A stretch of 64,000 bases of DNA from Paracoccaceae bacterium (GTDB taxonomy: Bacteria > Pseudomonadota > Alphaproteobacteria > Rhodobacterales > Rhodobacteraceae). A program made the translations under genes and the position numbers. This document shows, piece by piece, positions 36,347-46,692 of this stretch. Each line of letters opens with the position of its first letter. Positions within the stretch are counted from its first letter, which is position 1. The stretch is taken from contig CACPBQ010000001.1 in the NCBI GenBank assembly GCA_902632125.1, forward strand, positions 62,001 to 126,000. Direction: 5' to 3'. Under the pieces are notes generated by a model that saw only the letters and a program-made list of their open reading frames with translations, was not told where the DNA came from and ran no database searches.

Positions 36347-37519
36347 ATGAATTTTGATGAGAAAATCGAACGTCGTCGTACTCACTCTGACAAATGGGAC
36401 ATGATGGAAAGTAAATATGGCGTATCATCTAAAGATGGAATACCCATGTGGGTTGCTGATATGGACTTTAGACCACCTGAATGTGTTCAAAAAGCAATCG
36501 AAAATTTATCTAATCATGGAGTCTATGGGTACTATGGCGATGACACTTCATACCGAAAAGCAATAAAATGGTGGATGAAAAACCGCCATGGTTGGGAGCT
36601 GGATACCGAATGGATTTTTAGCACGCACGGTTTAGTCAACGGGGCCGCTGTCTGCATTGAAACATTCAGCAATCCTGGTGATCATATTGTTCTATTTACA
36701 CCAGTCTACCACTCATTTTTTAAAGTAATAAAAGCTGCTAATCGTGAAATTTTAGAGTGCCCATTGATTAAAAACCATGGAAGATATGAGTTTGATTTTA
36801 ATTCTTATGATAATTTGATGACGGGTAAGGAAAAAATTGTGCTTTTATGTTCTCCTCATAATCCAGGTGGACGGGTTTGGTCGAAGGAAGAATTGAAACA
36901 AGTTGCGGATTTTACGAAACGCCACAATCTCATTTTGATATCAGACGAAATACACCACGATATTGTATATCCTGGCGCTATTCATATCCCCATGGCGAAT
37001 GTTGATGAAGAAATTTCTGATCGGCTAATTATGATGACAGCGACGACAAAGACCTTCAACATTGCGGGAGCACATACTGGAAACGTCATTATACCGGATA
37101 AAAATTTAAGACAAAAGTTTGCTAAAAGAATGTCAGCACTGGGTATGAGTCCAAATAGCTTTGGATTGTTTATGGCTAAGGCCGCCTACAGCCCGGATGG
37201 AGCTGTTTGGGTTGATGAACTAATAAAATATTTGGATAAAAATCGACAGATATTTGATAACGCTATAGAAAAAATACCAGGATTAGAGACAATGAAGTTG
37301 GAAGGAACATATTTAGCTTGGGTAGATTTCTCAAAAACGGGGATGGAGCAAATGGAATTCGTGAATAGAGTTCAAAAGGTAGCAAAAATTGCGGCAAATT
37401 TAGGCCCAACATTTGGCAAAAACGGTCATAGTTTTCTAAGATTTAATTTCGCTACAACACGTGACAATGTTAGAACCGCAGTCGAACGTTTAGACCGTGC
37501 TTTTTCCGATCTACAATAA
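36347..37519 (+). CDS. MalY/PatB-type PLP aminotransferase, likely cystathionine beta-lyase
   Basis: A fold-type I PLP enzyme of 390 residues. Typical MalY/PatB segments are MWVADMDFRPPECV, GVYGYYGDDTSYRKA, CSPHNPGGRVWSKEEL, LISDEIHHDIVYPG and the PLP-lysine region TATTKTFNIAGAHTGNVII. Members cleave carbon-sulfur bonds of cystathionine or cysteine. Ends nine bases inside the convergent 116-residue conserved gene. Confidence 0.92.
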   Translation: MNFDEKIERRRTHSDKWDMMESKYGVSSKDGIPMWVADMDFRPPECVQKAIENLSNHGVYGYYGDDTSYRKAIKWWMKNRHGWELDTEWIFSTHGLVNGAAVCIETFSNPGDHIVLFTPVYHSFFKVIKAANREILECPLIKNHGRYEFDFNSYDNLMTGKEKIVLLCSPHNPGGRVWSKEELKQVADFTKRHNLILISDEIHHDIVYPGAIHIPMANVDEEISDRLIMMTATTKTFNIAGAHTGNVIIPDKNLRQKFAKRMSALGMSPNSFGLFMAKAAYSPDGAVWVDELIKYLDKNRQIFDNAIEKIPGLETMKLEGTYLAWVDFSKTGMEQMEFVNRVQKVAKIAANLGPTFGKNGHSFLRFNFATTRDNVRTAVERLDRAFSDLQ

Positions 37520-37861
37520 TCGAGGTATTAGTGCGACGGGACTAGTTTCTTGATAAAAGTCCTTAGGCACAGAAGTTTGCGTATTAGTATTTCGCTTATA
37601 TTCGAAGTAAACAATCCCATTTTCTTCTTTAGACGCAACAATTAAACACTGTTTTAAATGTTTATCCCCATCATAAAAATCTACGAGGCCTCTCATCATG
37701 GGAGCCTTCGCCGCTTCGACACAAAATCCACTTTTTTTAAGTTGCAGTACAGGATAACGATTTTTATTAAACTCCACACGAAGACGATTTTTCTTGCCTG
37801 AATCAGTCTTTTGAGCAGCTTCTAATCCAGCAATAACTTCTTTTGATAAAAAAGTACTCAT
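37511..37861 (-). CDS. Conserved hypothetical protein (116 aa)
   Basis: I recognise the pattern of a small protein kept across Rhodobacterales but know no function. N terminus MSTFLSKEVIAGLEAAQK, a basic beta-rich middle (KKNRLRVEFNKNRYPVLQLKK), MRGLVDFYDGDKHLKQCLIV and YFEYKRNT, and the C-terminal PVALIPRLL are its strongest blocks. The beta pattern recalls PilZ-like barrels but lacks a convincing RxxxR motif. No signal peptide; cytoplasmic. Confidence 0.8.
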   Translation of the reverse strand: MSTFLSKEVIAGLEAAQKTDSGKKNRLRVEFNKNRYPVLQLKKSGFCVEAAKAPMMRGLVDFYDGDKHLKQCLIVASKEENGIVYFEYKRNTNTQTSVPKDFYQETSPVALIPRLL

Positions 37862-38029
37862 ATAAACCTTTTTTGTTAATAAACTGAAAAGTCTTTTATT
37901 TTACTTCCTTATGTTACCAAACAACTTCTTCTTTTTAAAGAACAAGGGTTATTATTCTAGTTAACCTTTTCACTTTAAACTATACTCTATCAGAAATTCC
38001 AATTCTAGCGAGCTTAAAGAAACTTCGAG

Positions 38030-39202
38030 ATGCCATTTTTAATAAAAGTGATAGTTCTGACATTTGTCCTACATTCCACAGCCTTCGGGAAATGTGGAGG
38101 TGATTTCTACCAGTTCCTTGAAGAAATTAAAGAAGAGTCTTTGGAAATCGGTTATACAGAACAAATTGTAAATACATTTTTTGACGGCGTTTCACTAAAT
38201 CCCTTAGTCTTGGAAGCTGATCAAGCACAGGGTATATTTCTGAAGCCGTTTAACGAATTTGCCCCGCGGTTAATAAATAATTATCGGATTTACCATGGCA
38301 AAAAGAACCTAAAAAAATATTCTTCAACCTTTGACAAAATAGAAAAAATTTATGGTGTTTCTAGAGGTGTTCTAACGTCTTTTTGGGCCTTGGAGACTGA
38401 CTTTGGTTTAGTTCAAGGAAACTTCAATACTCTCGACGCCTTGGTAACCCTGGCTTTTGATTGCAGACGGCCACAGCTTTTTCGCCCCCAAATTTTTGCT
38501 GCACTAGAATTATTTACCCGAAATGAATTCAATCCAAACGAAACAAAAGGCGCCTGGGCAGGAGAAATTGGAATGGTTCAAATGTTGCCAAAAGACATTT
38601 TAGAAAATGGGGTTGATGCAGACGGAGACGGAAAAATTAATCTTCAAAGTTCAGCAAGTGATGCTTTATTTAGTGCTGCTAGAATGCTAAAAAGTTTGGG
38701 TTGGCAAGCAAATGAGCCTTGGTTACAGGAGGTGAAATTAGCTCAAGAAATAGATTGGTTTGAGACCGGTACGGACAAGAAAAAAACTATTGGAGAGTGG
38801 AAAAACTTAAGAATAACGGGTAAATATTCTGATTTGCCGGACGGTCCGGGTGACGCCTCTTTGATCTTACCGCAAGGCCACAAAGGACCAAAATTTCTAG
38901 CCTATTCCAATTTCAATGTATTTTTCCAATGGAATAAGAGCTTCATTTACGTTTTGACTGCTGCCCATTTTGCAAATCAACTTGAAGGATCTCCACCTTT
39001 CACCCCAGGCTCTCCAGACAAAGGCCTCAACAAGAACCAAATGATGCTTCTACAAACCAAGTTAAAAAAGCTTGGTTATCAGGTTGGTGAAATTGATGGC
39101 ATTCTTGGGTCAAAAACTAGAAGATCCGTTCAGGAGTTACAGAGGACCCTAAACCTACCAGCTGATGCATGGCCAACAATCGAATTACTAGAAACTCTGT
39201 AG
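38030..39202 (+). CDS. Lytic murein transglycosylase, MltB-like, with peptidoglycan-binding domain
   Basis: Cleaves glycan strands of peptidoglycan in the periplasm. The 390-residue protein has a signal peptide (residues 1-20, no lipobox), an SLT_2-type domain with SFWALETDFGLVQG holding the catalytic Glu and GEIGMVQMLPKDIL, and a C-terminal peptidoglycan-binding domain (about 330-390: LQTKLKKLGYQVGEIDGILG). MltB of E. coli is a lipoprotein; this soluble form is common in alphaproteobacteria. Convergent with smc, five bases apart. Confidence 0.93.
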   Translation: MPFLIKVIVLTFVLHSTAFGKCGGDFYQFLEEIKEESLEIGYTEQIVNTFFDGVSLNPLVLEADQAQGIFLKPFNEFAPRLINNYRIYHGKKNLKKYSSTFDKIEKIYGVSRGVLTSFWALETDFGLVQGNFNTLDALVTLAFDCRRPQLFRPQIFAALELFTRNEFNPNETKGAWAGEIGMVQMLPKDILENGVDADGDGKINLQSSASDALFSAARMLKSLGWQANEPWLQEVKLAQEIDWFETGTDKKKTIGEWKNLRITGKYSDLPDGPGDASLILPQGHKGPKFLAYSNFNVFFQWNKSFIYVLTAAHFANQLEGSPPFTPGSPDKGLNKNQMMLLQTKLKKLGYQVGEIDGILGSKTRRSVQELQRTLNLPADAWPTIELLETL

Positions 39203-39207
39203 AAGGG

Positions 39208-42200
39208 TCAAGCAACTAAGCTTTCAGCCTTCTTTAAATCAACTGAAACTAACTGGCTCACACCCTGTTCCTGCATTGTAACCCCGAATAGTCTATCCAT
39301 TCTCGACATCGTGATTGCATGATGAGTTATGATCATAAATCGCGTATCAGTTTGACGACACATCTCATCGAGAAGTTCACAAAACCGCGAAACGTTCGCG
39401 TCATCCAAAGGAGCGTCAACCTCGTCTAGAACACAAATTGGGGCTGGGTTAGCTAAGAAAACTGCAAATATCAATGCCAACGCCGTCAAGGTTTGCTCTC
39501 CACCTGATAATAATGATAAAGCTGCTAATTTTTTACCAGGCGGTTGGCACATAATTTCGAGCCCAGCTTCGAGAGGATCATCACTTTCTACAAATTCTAA
39601 ATTTGCTTCACCGCCACCGAAAAGATGCTTAAAAAGCATAGAAAAATTTGAGTTTACTTGTTCAAAGGCGGTAAGAAGCCTTTCACGACCCTCGCTATTG
39701 AGGCTAGCTATACCCGTCCTAAGTGTTTTGATTGCTTGTTCTAAGTCTGCCTTTTCTGCAAATAGTTTTTCATGTTCCTCACTAACTTCTTTTGCGTCAT
39801 CCTCCGCCCGAAGATTTACAGATCCTAATGCTTCTCGCTGTCGCTTTATTTGACCAACTTTTGTTTCTAACGTATCTGCGCTTGGTAAATTTTCACCATC
39901 CAGTTGAAATTCCTCAAGCAAGCTTTCAACCGATAGTCCAAGAGCTTCTCGTATTCGATCTGAAGCTAATTTCAAATTCTGTCGCGCTGCGTCAGATTTT
40001 GCATCACACCTCGCTCTATCTTCGCGTGCCTCCGATGCGACTCTTTCCGCTTCACGTTCCTCTTTAAGAACTGTATTCAACTTTGTCTCGGCCAGAGAAA
40101 GTGAGTCATCAGCTTCAGCTTTTTTCTTTTCAGTTTCCGAAATTGCCAAAACTAAATTTTTACGTTTTTCTTTAATTTTTGAGGGTGTTTTTGAGGCTTC
40201 TTCTAATTCCCACTGTGAGCTATTTTTTCGATCAATTAGTTCCGAAATTCTTTTCTCAGCCGTATCAAGTCGATGAGACCAACCGCTAATTTCTTTTTGC
40301 AACTCTTGAGCTCTCTTAAGTTGTATTTCTCCTTCACGTCTTACCTCGTCATGAAGAGAACGCTTTGTCATCATAGTTACTCGAGCGGCCTCCACATTTA
40401 GTTTGACCTCTTCAACTTGAGAACGCATTGCATTTAAATCTTCGAGCTCAACAAAACTCTTGTTGGCCGAAGCAACTTGTTTTTTTGACAGTTGAGCCTC
40501 TTCTTCATAACGGCGTTTTGATATTTGATAGTTCTCTAATTGTGCTTGTATTAAACTTTTGTCAGACTCCACTTTATTCAATTTTTTGACTGCATCATTT
40601 ACTTCTTGGTCCGCATCTCGCCTTGCAAGCCTTGCAGTTTTTTCTTGCTCACTAACTTTTAAAAGTTTCGCAACCAAATCTTCATGTTTAACACGAGCAG
40701 TCCCTAATTTTTTTTCTAAAACCCCTAATTGAGAATCTAAATCCTCCAATGTATTGACCTGTTGAATTTGTAATGCTGCTGCAGATGGCATATCGCCTGC
40801 CCAAATTTTAAAACCATCCCAACGCCACAAATCGCCTTCTAAGCTGACTAGTCGCTGCCCTGGCTGTAATAACTCATGTAAACTATCGCCTTGCTCACGA
40901 TCAACTAAACCAACATATTTTAGTCGCCTGCTGAGAACCGTAGGTATTTCAACTACATCAGTAAGAAATTTTATACCCTTTGGTAACTGATTTTTGACAG
41001 AAGAATACTCATTCAACTTAACCCACCCAGTTTCATTTTTTTCACTTGATATAGGTGCTCGCAAATCATCAGCCAAAGCTGCTCCAAAAGCTTTCTCAAA
41101 ACCAACTTCAACTCTAACTTCATCAATGATATGAGACTTTTTATTAGAATTTTTTTCAATGAGTTTTTCTAGTGCCATAAATTCGGCTCGGATCGCCTTA
41201 GCTTCTCCTTCTACTTCTGAGCGTTCAAGATTTGCAGCCTCTTCGTTAGATTGCAAAGAAAAACGTTTTTCTTCTAATTGTAAAAGTTGCTCTTCGCATT
41301 TAGATGCGTGTTCTTTTGCAGATTTCTCTTCTAGAACTACATCTGCAACAAGCTTTTCCATTCGCTCTAGTTCAACTAAAGCCTCATTAACTTTTTTATC
41401 AATATTAGCAACTTCTTGATTGTTTTTATTCAAAGCATTTTGACTATCTAACAAAAAACGTTCTAATGACTGATGACGGGCCGCTAATCGTGCCATGTCT
41501 TCGGTTAATTCTGACAGATTAATTTCTTTATCATTCAGAATAGTAGCCGCCTCTTGAACTTCAGAAGAAGCAGTTTCAAGTTCTTCTTCATGTGAACTAA
41601 GCGAAACCTTTAGCGCTTCTTGCTCCTTTGACAAAATCTTGATTGTCTCTAGGGCATCGTTATTCAGACTGTCCTCACGATCAATATCTTGCCCGAGTTG
41701 CTCTATACGAGAAGACAATGTTTCAATTCTGTTTTTTGCTTGGCGCTCTTGCTCTTCCAAAGTTTCCTGCTCAACAATTGAACGTTGAAGCATTGCTGAA
41801 ATAACAGAAGCTTCTTCTCTAAGTGGAGGCACATTCTCACTGGCTATTTCTCGGACTCGTTTTGCTTTGGCAACAAGTGCTTCTGCCTCTGCTGCTATCT
41901 TTGTGTGTGCAATCAATTCATTATCAGCATCAAAGTTTGCTTTATCTGCGTCCCTCCAACGACAATATAATAATGTACCTTCTACTTCACGCAATTGTTC
42001 ACCGAGCACTCTGTACCTTGCTGCTTGTTTCGCTTGTCTTGCAAGTTGTCCTAGCTGGTTTGCTAATTGGTCTAAAACATCTTCTACCCGGACTAAATTT
42101 GTTTCAGCTGCATTTAGTTTAAGTTCTGCTTCATGGCGACGCTGATAAAGACCAGAAATACCAGCTGCCTCTTCTAGAACACGACGGCGACTCTTTGGTT

Positions 42201-42666
42201 TTGCATTAATTAATTCTGCTATTTGACCCTGTCTTACTAATGCTGGGGAATGTGCTCCTGTAGATGCATCAGCAAATAACATTTGCACATCGCGAGCCCG
42301 CACATCCTGCCCATTACTTTTATATGCACTACCCGCCTCACGAGTTATCCGACGTACTATCTCTAAATTGTCTTCATTATTGAAAATACTTGGTGCTGCA
42401 CGTTCTGAATTATCTAAATGCAAAGCGACTTCGGCAAAGTTACGCGCAGGTCGTGTTGCAGCGCCGGCAAAAATAACATCTTCCATACCACCGCCCCGCA
42501 TGGCGGTAGGACGGTTTTCACCCATTACCCAACGTAAAGCCTCTAATAAATTAGATTTGCCACATCCATTTGGACCAACCACCCCAGTCAAACCGTCTTT
42601 AATGATAAGCTCAGTAGGATCTACAAAGCTTTTGAAGCCTGATAACCTTAATTTACTAAATTGCAA
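39208..42666 (-). CDS. smc: Chromosome segregation protein SMC
   Basis: Chromosome-condensing ATPase of 1152 residues by the start used here. Walker A is VVGPNGCGKSNLLEALRWVMG; two long coiled-coil arms flank a hinge (about 480-620); the C-terminal signature LSLLSGGEQTLTALALIFA and Walker B ICVLDEVDAPLDDAN complete the ATPase. The best start is a TTG giving MQFSKLRLSGFKSF, preceded by AAGGA ten bases upstream. An upstream ATG at 42795 adds 43 residues unlike the family. scpA and scpB are not in view. Confidence 0.97.
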   Translation of the reverse strand: MQFSKLRLSGFKSFVDPTELIIKDGLTGVVGPNGCGKSNLLEALRWVMGENRPTAMRGGGMEDVIFAGAATRPARNFAEVALHLDNSERAAPSIFNNEDNLEIVRRITREAGSAYKSNGQDVRARDVQMLFADASTGAHSPALVRQGQIAELINAKPKSRRRVLEEAAGISGLYQRRHEAELKLNAAETNLVRVEDVLDQLANQLGQLARQAKQAARYRVLGEQLREVEGTLLYCRWRDADKANFDADNELIAHTKIAAEAEALVAKAKRVREIASENVPPLREEASVISAMLQRSIVEQETLEEQERQAKNRIETLSSRIEQLGQDIDREDSLNNDALETIKILSKEQEALKVSLSSHEEELETASSEVQEAATILNDKEINLSELTEDMARLAARHQSLERFLLDSQNALNKNNQEVANIDKKVNEALVELERMEKLVADVVLEEKSAKEHASKCEEQLLQLEEKRFSLQSNEEAANLERSEVEGEAKAIRAEFMALEKLIEKNSNKKSHIIDEVRVEVGFEKAFGAALADDLRAPISSEKNETGWVKLNEYSSVKNQLPKGIKFLTDVVEIPTVLSRRLKYVGLVDREQGDSLHELLQPGQRLVSLEGDLWRWDGFKIWAGDMPSAAALQIQQVNTLEDLDSQLGVLEKKLGTARVKHEDLVAKLLKVSEQEKTARLARRDADQEVNDAVKKLNKVESDKSLIQAQLENYQISKRRYEEEAQLSKKQVASANKSFVELEDLNAMRSQVEEVKLNVEAARVTMMTKRSLHDEVRREGEIQLKRAQELQKEISGWSHRLDTAEKRISELIDRKNSSQWELEEASKTPSKIKEKRKNLVLAISETEKKKAEADDSLSLAETKLNTVLKEEREAERVASEAREDRARCDAKSDAARQNLKLASDRIREALGLSVESLLEEFQLDGENLPSADTLETKVGQIKRQREALGSVNLRAEDDAKEVSEEHEKLFAEKADLEQAIKTLRTGIASLNSEGRERLLTAFEQVNSNFSMLFKHLFGGGEANLEFVESDDPLEAGLEIMCQPPGKKLAALSLLSGGEQTLTALALIFAVFLANPAPICVLDEVDAPLDDANVSRFCELLDEMCRQTDTRFMIITHHAITMSRMDRLFGVTMQEQGVSQLVSVDLKKAESLVA

Positions 42667-42802
42667 TTTTAGCGATTCCTTAGTAATTTCCTGCTGATAA
42701 TAATTATTGCTTTTAAATATGACTACCCCATATCGTACATTTAACACAATTTTACACAATATGTTGCAAATTTTTAAATTACATATACTAGGCAAAGTGT
42801 AA

Positions 42803-43255
42803 ATGAGAGTTTGTATAGAATATGCGTCCCCAAGACATCCAGATATTAAAAAAATTCTTCAATCGAGCCACCAATTAATGCAAGACCTATACCCTGATGA
42901 AACAAATTCATATCTTTCAATTGACGAATTGTGTTCTCCCAATATTCACTTTTTAGGAGCAAGACAAAATGAGAAATATTACGGATGCGGCGCATTAGAA
43001 GTGAAGCCCGATTATGGAGAGCTAAAATCATTTTTTGTGGAACCGGATTTTAGAAGAAAAGGAATTGCCACCTTAATAATGCAAGAGATATTAATCACTT
43101 CTACAAAATTAAATTTAAATACACTGAAACTTGAAACAGGTGTTGGATTAGACGATGCATTGAAATTATACAAACGGTTTGACTTTGAATTATGTGAACC
43201 GTTTGGAAATTATCTTGAAAACGGGTTCTCTATTTTTATGAAAAGAAACTTGTGA
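42803..43255 (+). CDS. GNAT-family N-acetyltransferase (150 aa)
   Basis: Single-domain GNAT protein. The acetyl-CoA loop is FFVEPDFRRKGIATLIMQEI (RRKGIA), with GCGALEVKPDYGELKS before it and LETGVGLDDALKLYKRFDFE after. The pattern resembles the small putative acetyltransferases of the YafP/PA4866-like groups, but substrate cannot be assigned. It is divergent from smc and ends 60 bases before the convergent hydrolase gene. Confidence 0.87.
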   Translation: MRVCIEYASPRHPDIKKILQSSHQLMQDLYPDETNSYLSIDELCSPNIHFLGARQNEKYYGCGALEVKPDYGELKSFFVEPDFRRKGIATLIMQEILITSTKLNLNTLKLETGVGLDDALKLYKRFDFELCEPFGNYLENGFSIFMKRNL

Positions 43256-43315
43256 TAGTACTTCACCAAAAATTTGTTGGGCTCATTATCCCTTTTCCAA
43301 AAACAGTGATAGAAA

Positions 43316-44140
43316 TTAAACGTGAATTCTGGTCAGTAGTTCAACTAATTCACTTCGTTCATTTTCCAAATCGTCCAAAACATTAAAGTGATGTTTTCCT
43401 TTAGATATTATTTTTGAACAGGACCAAGTATGACTTAAATATTTTGCCTGTGATATAAAGGCAGGGCGTTCGTGTTCGCCAACAAATACGGTAACCGGCA
43501 CATTTAATTTCGAATGTAATGCCGGGCTTTCTCTTTTTGCACTATCCACGGTCAATTTAAGTTTTTGGTTCATACTTGTTTTCAGAAGAGGTCTTAAATC
43601 CGCTATTGGTGAGATCGGCACTACATGACACAACCTTTTCAATAAATCTGTTCTTAATTTAGAGCCGGACCACTGATCATTCGAAACCATTCTCGAAACC
43701 AAATGCCCCCCCGCAGAATGGCCGGTTAGTGAAATAAATCCTTCATATTTATCCAATACATAGCATATTAGATCTTTTATTTGCCCATTTATATCGGAAA
43801 TTTTTACATTTGGACATAGATCGTAGGAAGGAATTATAAATCTAAATCCATGAGCTAAAACACCGGATGCGAAGTGAGACCAATATGACTTATCAAAATC
43901 AATCCAGTAACCCCCATGAACAAATACAACTGTTCCCAAGGGTTTTTTTTGAGGTAAAAAAAGATCGAATTTTTGTCGAATTGAGGGGCCATAAGAAATG
44001 TCCAACTTCGCCAATCCACTCTTTAAACTAACTTTTCTGAATAGTGCAGCTTTTGCTATCCAATCTTGAACTATTTCTTCTGAATTAGCTATGAAGGCAG
44101 CGTTTGCATATGCTTCGTCATTTTCGTTTATATTTGTCAT
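43316..44140 (-). CDS. Alpha/beta hydrolase, kynurenine-formamidase-like
   Basis: A 274-residue esterase of the type with the HGGYW oxyanion motif (VVFVHGGYWIDFDKSYW), nucleophile GHSAGGHLVS, and a terminal His in GKHHFNVLDDL. This architecture is seen in arylformamidases and related hydrolases. I start at MTNINENDEAYANAAF, which agrees with related proteins; an ATG at 44164 would add eight residues. No kynurenine genes are nearby, so the substrate is open. Confidence 0.85.
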   Translation of the reverse strand: MTNINENDEAYANAAFIANSEEIVQDWIAKAALFRKVSLKSGLAKLDISYGPSIRQKFDLFLPQKKPLGTVVFVHGGYWIDFDKSYWSHFASGVLAHGFRFIIPSYDLCPNVKISDINGQIKDLICYVLDKYEGFISLTGHSAGGHLVSRMVSNDQWSGSKLRTDLLKRLCHVVPISPIADLRPLLKTSMNQKLKLTVDSAKRESPALHSKLNVPVTVFVGEHERPAFISQAKYLSHTWSCSKIISKGKHHFNVLDDLENERSELVELLTRIHV

Positions 44141-44215
44141 AATAATTAATACCGCTATAGACAAAATAAGGCAGAATTGGTTTTGTTATGTCAAAGTAAA
44201 AATAGGAGATTGGGA

Positions 44216-45694
44216 ATGTTAGATGATTTGACAAACTTGCAAGCCTTACTGAAAGATCCAACTCTTTTGGCCACAAAAGGTTATCTAGCTGGTGAGTGGT
44301 GCGAAGGACAAGATGGCCAAACCTTCCCAGTATACAATCCTGCTCGCGGTGACGTGATAATCGATGTTGCAGATATATCAAGAACCCAGACAGCTGAAGC
44401 TATTTCTATTGCTGAAAAAGCTCAAAAATTATGGGCTGCTAGACCAGCCAAAGAACGCAGCAATTTACTTCGAAACTGGTATAATTTGATGATGGAAAAT
44501 CAAGAGGATTTAGCAATCGTCCTGACTGCTGAACAAGGTAAACCTATTGAGGAAGCAAAGGGTGAGATTGCCTACGGCGCTTCTTTTATCGAATTTTTTG
44601 CTGAAGAAGCAAAAAGAGTTCACGGAGAAACAATACCAGGCCATCAAAGTGACAAACGAATTACCGTTTTAAAACAACCCGTTGGCGTTGCAGCATCTAT
44701 TACACCTTGGAATTTTCCAAATGCTATGATCACTAGGAAAGCAGGACCAGCACTAGCAGCTGGATGTGCTTTTGTTGCGCGGCCTGCTGCAGAAACTCCA
44801 TTATCCGCACTGGCTATGGGCGTTCTAGCCGATAGAGCAGGTCTTCCAAAAGGAATTTTATCAATAATTCCATCCTCGCGATCATCTGAAATTGGAAAAG
44901 AATTCTGCGAAAACCCAATTATCAGAAAACTTACTTTTACAGGTTCAACCGAGGTCGGCAGAATTCTACTTAAACAAGCGTCTGAACAAATTATGAAGTG
45001 CTCAATGGAATTGGGGGGAAATGCCCCATTTATTGTCTTTGACGATGCAGACATTGATGCTGCCGTCGAAGGGGCAATTATGTGTAAATTTAGAAATAAT
45101 GGACAAACATGTGTTTGCGCCAATCGTATTTACGTTCAATCAGGAGTTTATAACGAATTTGCTAAAAAATTATCATTAGCTGTTTCACAAATGAAGGTTG
45201 GGGATGGCTTAGCTATTGGAACTGCACTTGGACCTCTAATAAACAGCGCAGCTATACAGAAAGTGCAGGAACATATTGAAGATGCAAAGTCAAAGGGAGC
45301 GCAGGTTATATTAGGAGGCGAAACAATCCAAGGGCCAGGTAACTTTTTAACACCAACAATTGTAACACAAGCAAGAAGAGATATGCTCGTATCAAAAGAG
45401 GAAACATTCGGCCCATTCGCACCACTTTTTGAATTTGAAAATGAAGATGAAGTTATAGAATTAGCAAACGACACTATATTTGGCTTGGCTTCTTACTTTT
45501 ATGCAAAAGATTTAAGCCGCGTCTATAAGGTCGCAGAAGCTTTAGAATATGGGATCGTAGGCGTGAATACAGGAATTATCTCAACAGAAGTCGCTCCGTT
45601 TGGAGGAGTAAAACAATCTGGACTGGGTAGAGAGGGTAGTCACCATGGAATAGATGACTACCTGGAAATGAAGTATATCTGCATGTCGGTTTAA
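44216..45694 (+). CDS. gabD: NAD(P)-dependent succinate-semialdehyde dehydrogenase
   Basis: Oxidises succinate semialdehyde to succinate, the end of GABA breakdown. The 492-residue aldehyde dehydrogenase has ITPWNFPNAMITRKAGPALAAG, FTGSTEVGR, the catalytic Glu in SMELGGNAPFIVFDDAD and the catalytic Cys in FRNNGQTCVCANRIY, with VNTGIISTEVAPFGGVKQSG near the C terminus, typical of GabD. The start is set by AGGAG upstream; an ATG at 44177 is unlikely. No GABA aminotransferase gene is adjacent. Confidence 0.94.
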   Translation: MLDDLTNLQALLKDPTLLATKGYLAGEWCEGQDGQTFPVYNPARGDVIIDVADISRTQTAEAISIAEKAQKLWAARPAKERSNLLRNWYNLMMENQEDLAIVLTAEQGKPIEEAKGEIAYGASFIEFFAEEAKRVHGETIPGHQSDKRITVLKQPVGVAASITPWNFPNAMITRKAGPALAAGCAFVARPAAETPLSALAMGVLADRAGLPKGILSIIPSSRSSEIGKEFCENPIIRKLTFTGSTEVGRILLKQASEQIMKCSMELGGNAPFIVFDDADIDAAVEGAIMCKFRNNGQTCVCANRIYVQSGVYNEFAKKLSLAVSQMKVGDGLAIGTALGPLINSAAIQKVQEHIEDAKSKGAQVILGGETIQGPGNFLTPTIVTQARRDMLVSKEETFGPFAPLFEFENEDEVIELANDTIFGLASYFYAKDLSRVYKVAEALEYGIVGVNTGIISTEVAPFGGVKQSGLGREGSHHGIDDYLEMKYICMSV

Positions 45695-45766
45695 ATATTG
45701 TGAATTAGGAACAAAGTAAATTACCAGATGCAGTTTCAGGCACAGCTTTAGTTATCAAGGTCGCTA

Positions 45767-46672
45767 ATGGTTTCAAAGCGTAAAGTTAATAATATAAACG
45801 GTTGGATAATTATCGACAAACCTGCCGGCATCACATCAACCGGTGTGGTGAGTAAAATAAAGCGGGCTTTTAACGCAAAAAAAGTTGGACATGCTGGTAC
45901 GCTAGATCCAGATGCCACAGGTGTTTTGCCAATTGCTCTAGGTGAAGCAACAAAAACTATTCCCCACATCATGGATGAGATAAAATCATATCATTTTTGT
46001 ATAAAATTCGGTGAAGCAACGGATACTGATGACGCAACCGGTGAGATTATTAACACAAGCAATAATCGTCCAAAAGACGATAAGATCTCTGCTCTTTTAC
46101 CGAAATATACAGGGTTTATAGAGCAAACACCTCCTAATTATTCAGCAATCAAAGTTAAAGGAGTTCGAGCCTATGATTTAGCCCGTTCAGGAAAAAATTT
46201 AAATTTAAAAGCTCGCTCCCTCTTTGTGAAAGAGCTTAAGTTTTTAGAGCGCGTTGATGATGATCACGCTTTACTTCAGTTGACATGTGGAAAAGGTGGA
46301 TATGTGAGATCAATCGCTCGAGATCTTGGCAAAGACTTAAAATGTTTTGCCCATGTAAAATGGCTAAAACGCATATGGTCAGGACCATTTGAATTAAAAA
46401 ATTCTATTTCACTTAATAAACTTGACGAAGTACGAGAATTACCTTCCTTGAAACGACTTTTACAGCCACTTGAAGTTGGCTTGCAAAACTTACCTTTTGT
46501 AACATGCAGCACAAAAGATGTGGGTCACATAGCAAATGGAAGATCGATTATTGTCAGGCCAACGGAGATTGAGGCAAACAAAATATGTTGGATTGAATGT
46601 AATGGAAGAGCATTAGCTCTAGGAACCGTAAAAGACAGTCAGTTTTATCCATCACGTGTCCTCAATATTTAA
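45767..46672 (+). CDS. truB: tRNA pseudouridine(55) synthase
   Basis: Converts U55 of tRNA to pseudouridine. The 301-residue protein has GWIIIDKPAGITSTGVV and HAGTLDPDATGVLPIALGEA with the catalytic Asp, TGFIEQTPPNYSAIKVKGVRAYDLAR and the CGKGGYVRSIARDLG block. It heads the run truB-DUF1643-rpsO-pnp, the usual ribosomal/RNA cluster with one extra gene. Confidence 0.97.
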   Translation: MVSKRKVNNINGWIIIDKPAGITSTGVVSKIKRAFNAKKVGHAGTLDPDATGVLPIALGEATKTIPHIMDEIKSYHFCIKFGEATDTDDATGEIINTSNNRPKDDKISALLPKYTGFIEQTPPNYSAIKVKGVRAYDLARSGKNLNLKARSLFVKELKFLERVDDDHALLQLTCGKGGYVRSIARDLGKDLKCFAHVKWLKRIWSGPFELKNSISLNKLDEVRELPSLKRLLQPLEVGLQNLPFVTCSTKDVGHIANGRSIIVRPTEIEANKICWIECNGRALALGTVKDSQFYPSRVLNI

Positions 46673-46692
46673 AACTAAATTGAGATCAAATC

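Noticed and set aside
43911-43936. GAAC and GTTC pair in the kynurenine-formamidase-like gene, considered as a LexA box
   Set aside because: Inverted rather than direct orientation, wrong spacing, and inside coding sequence.
44644-45123. Antisense 159-codon frame within gabD
   Set aside because: Entirely covered by the well-supported gabD frame, with no independent ribosome binding site.
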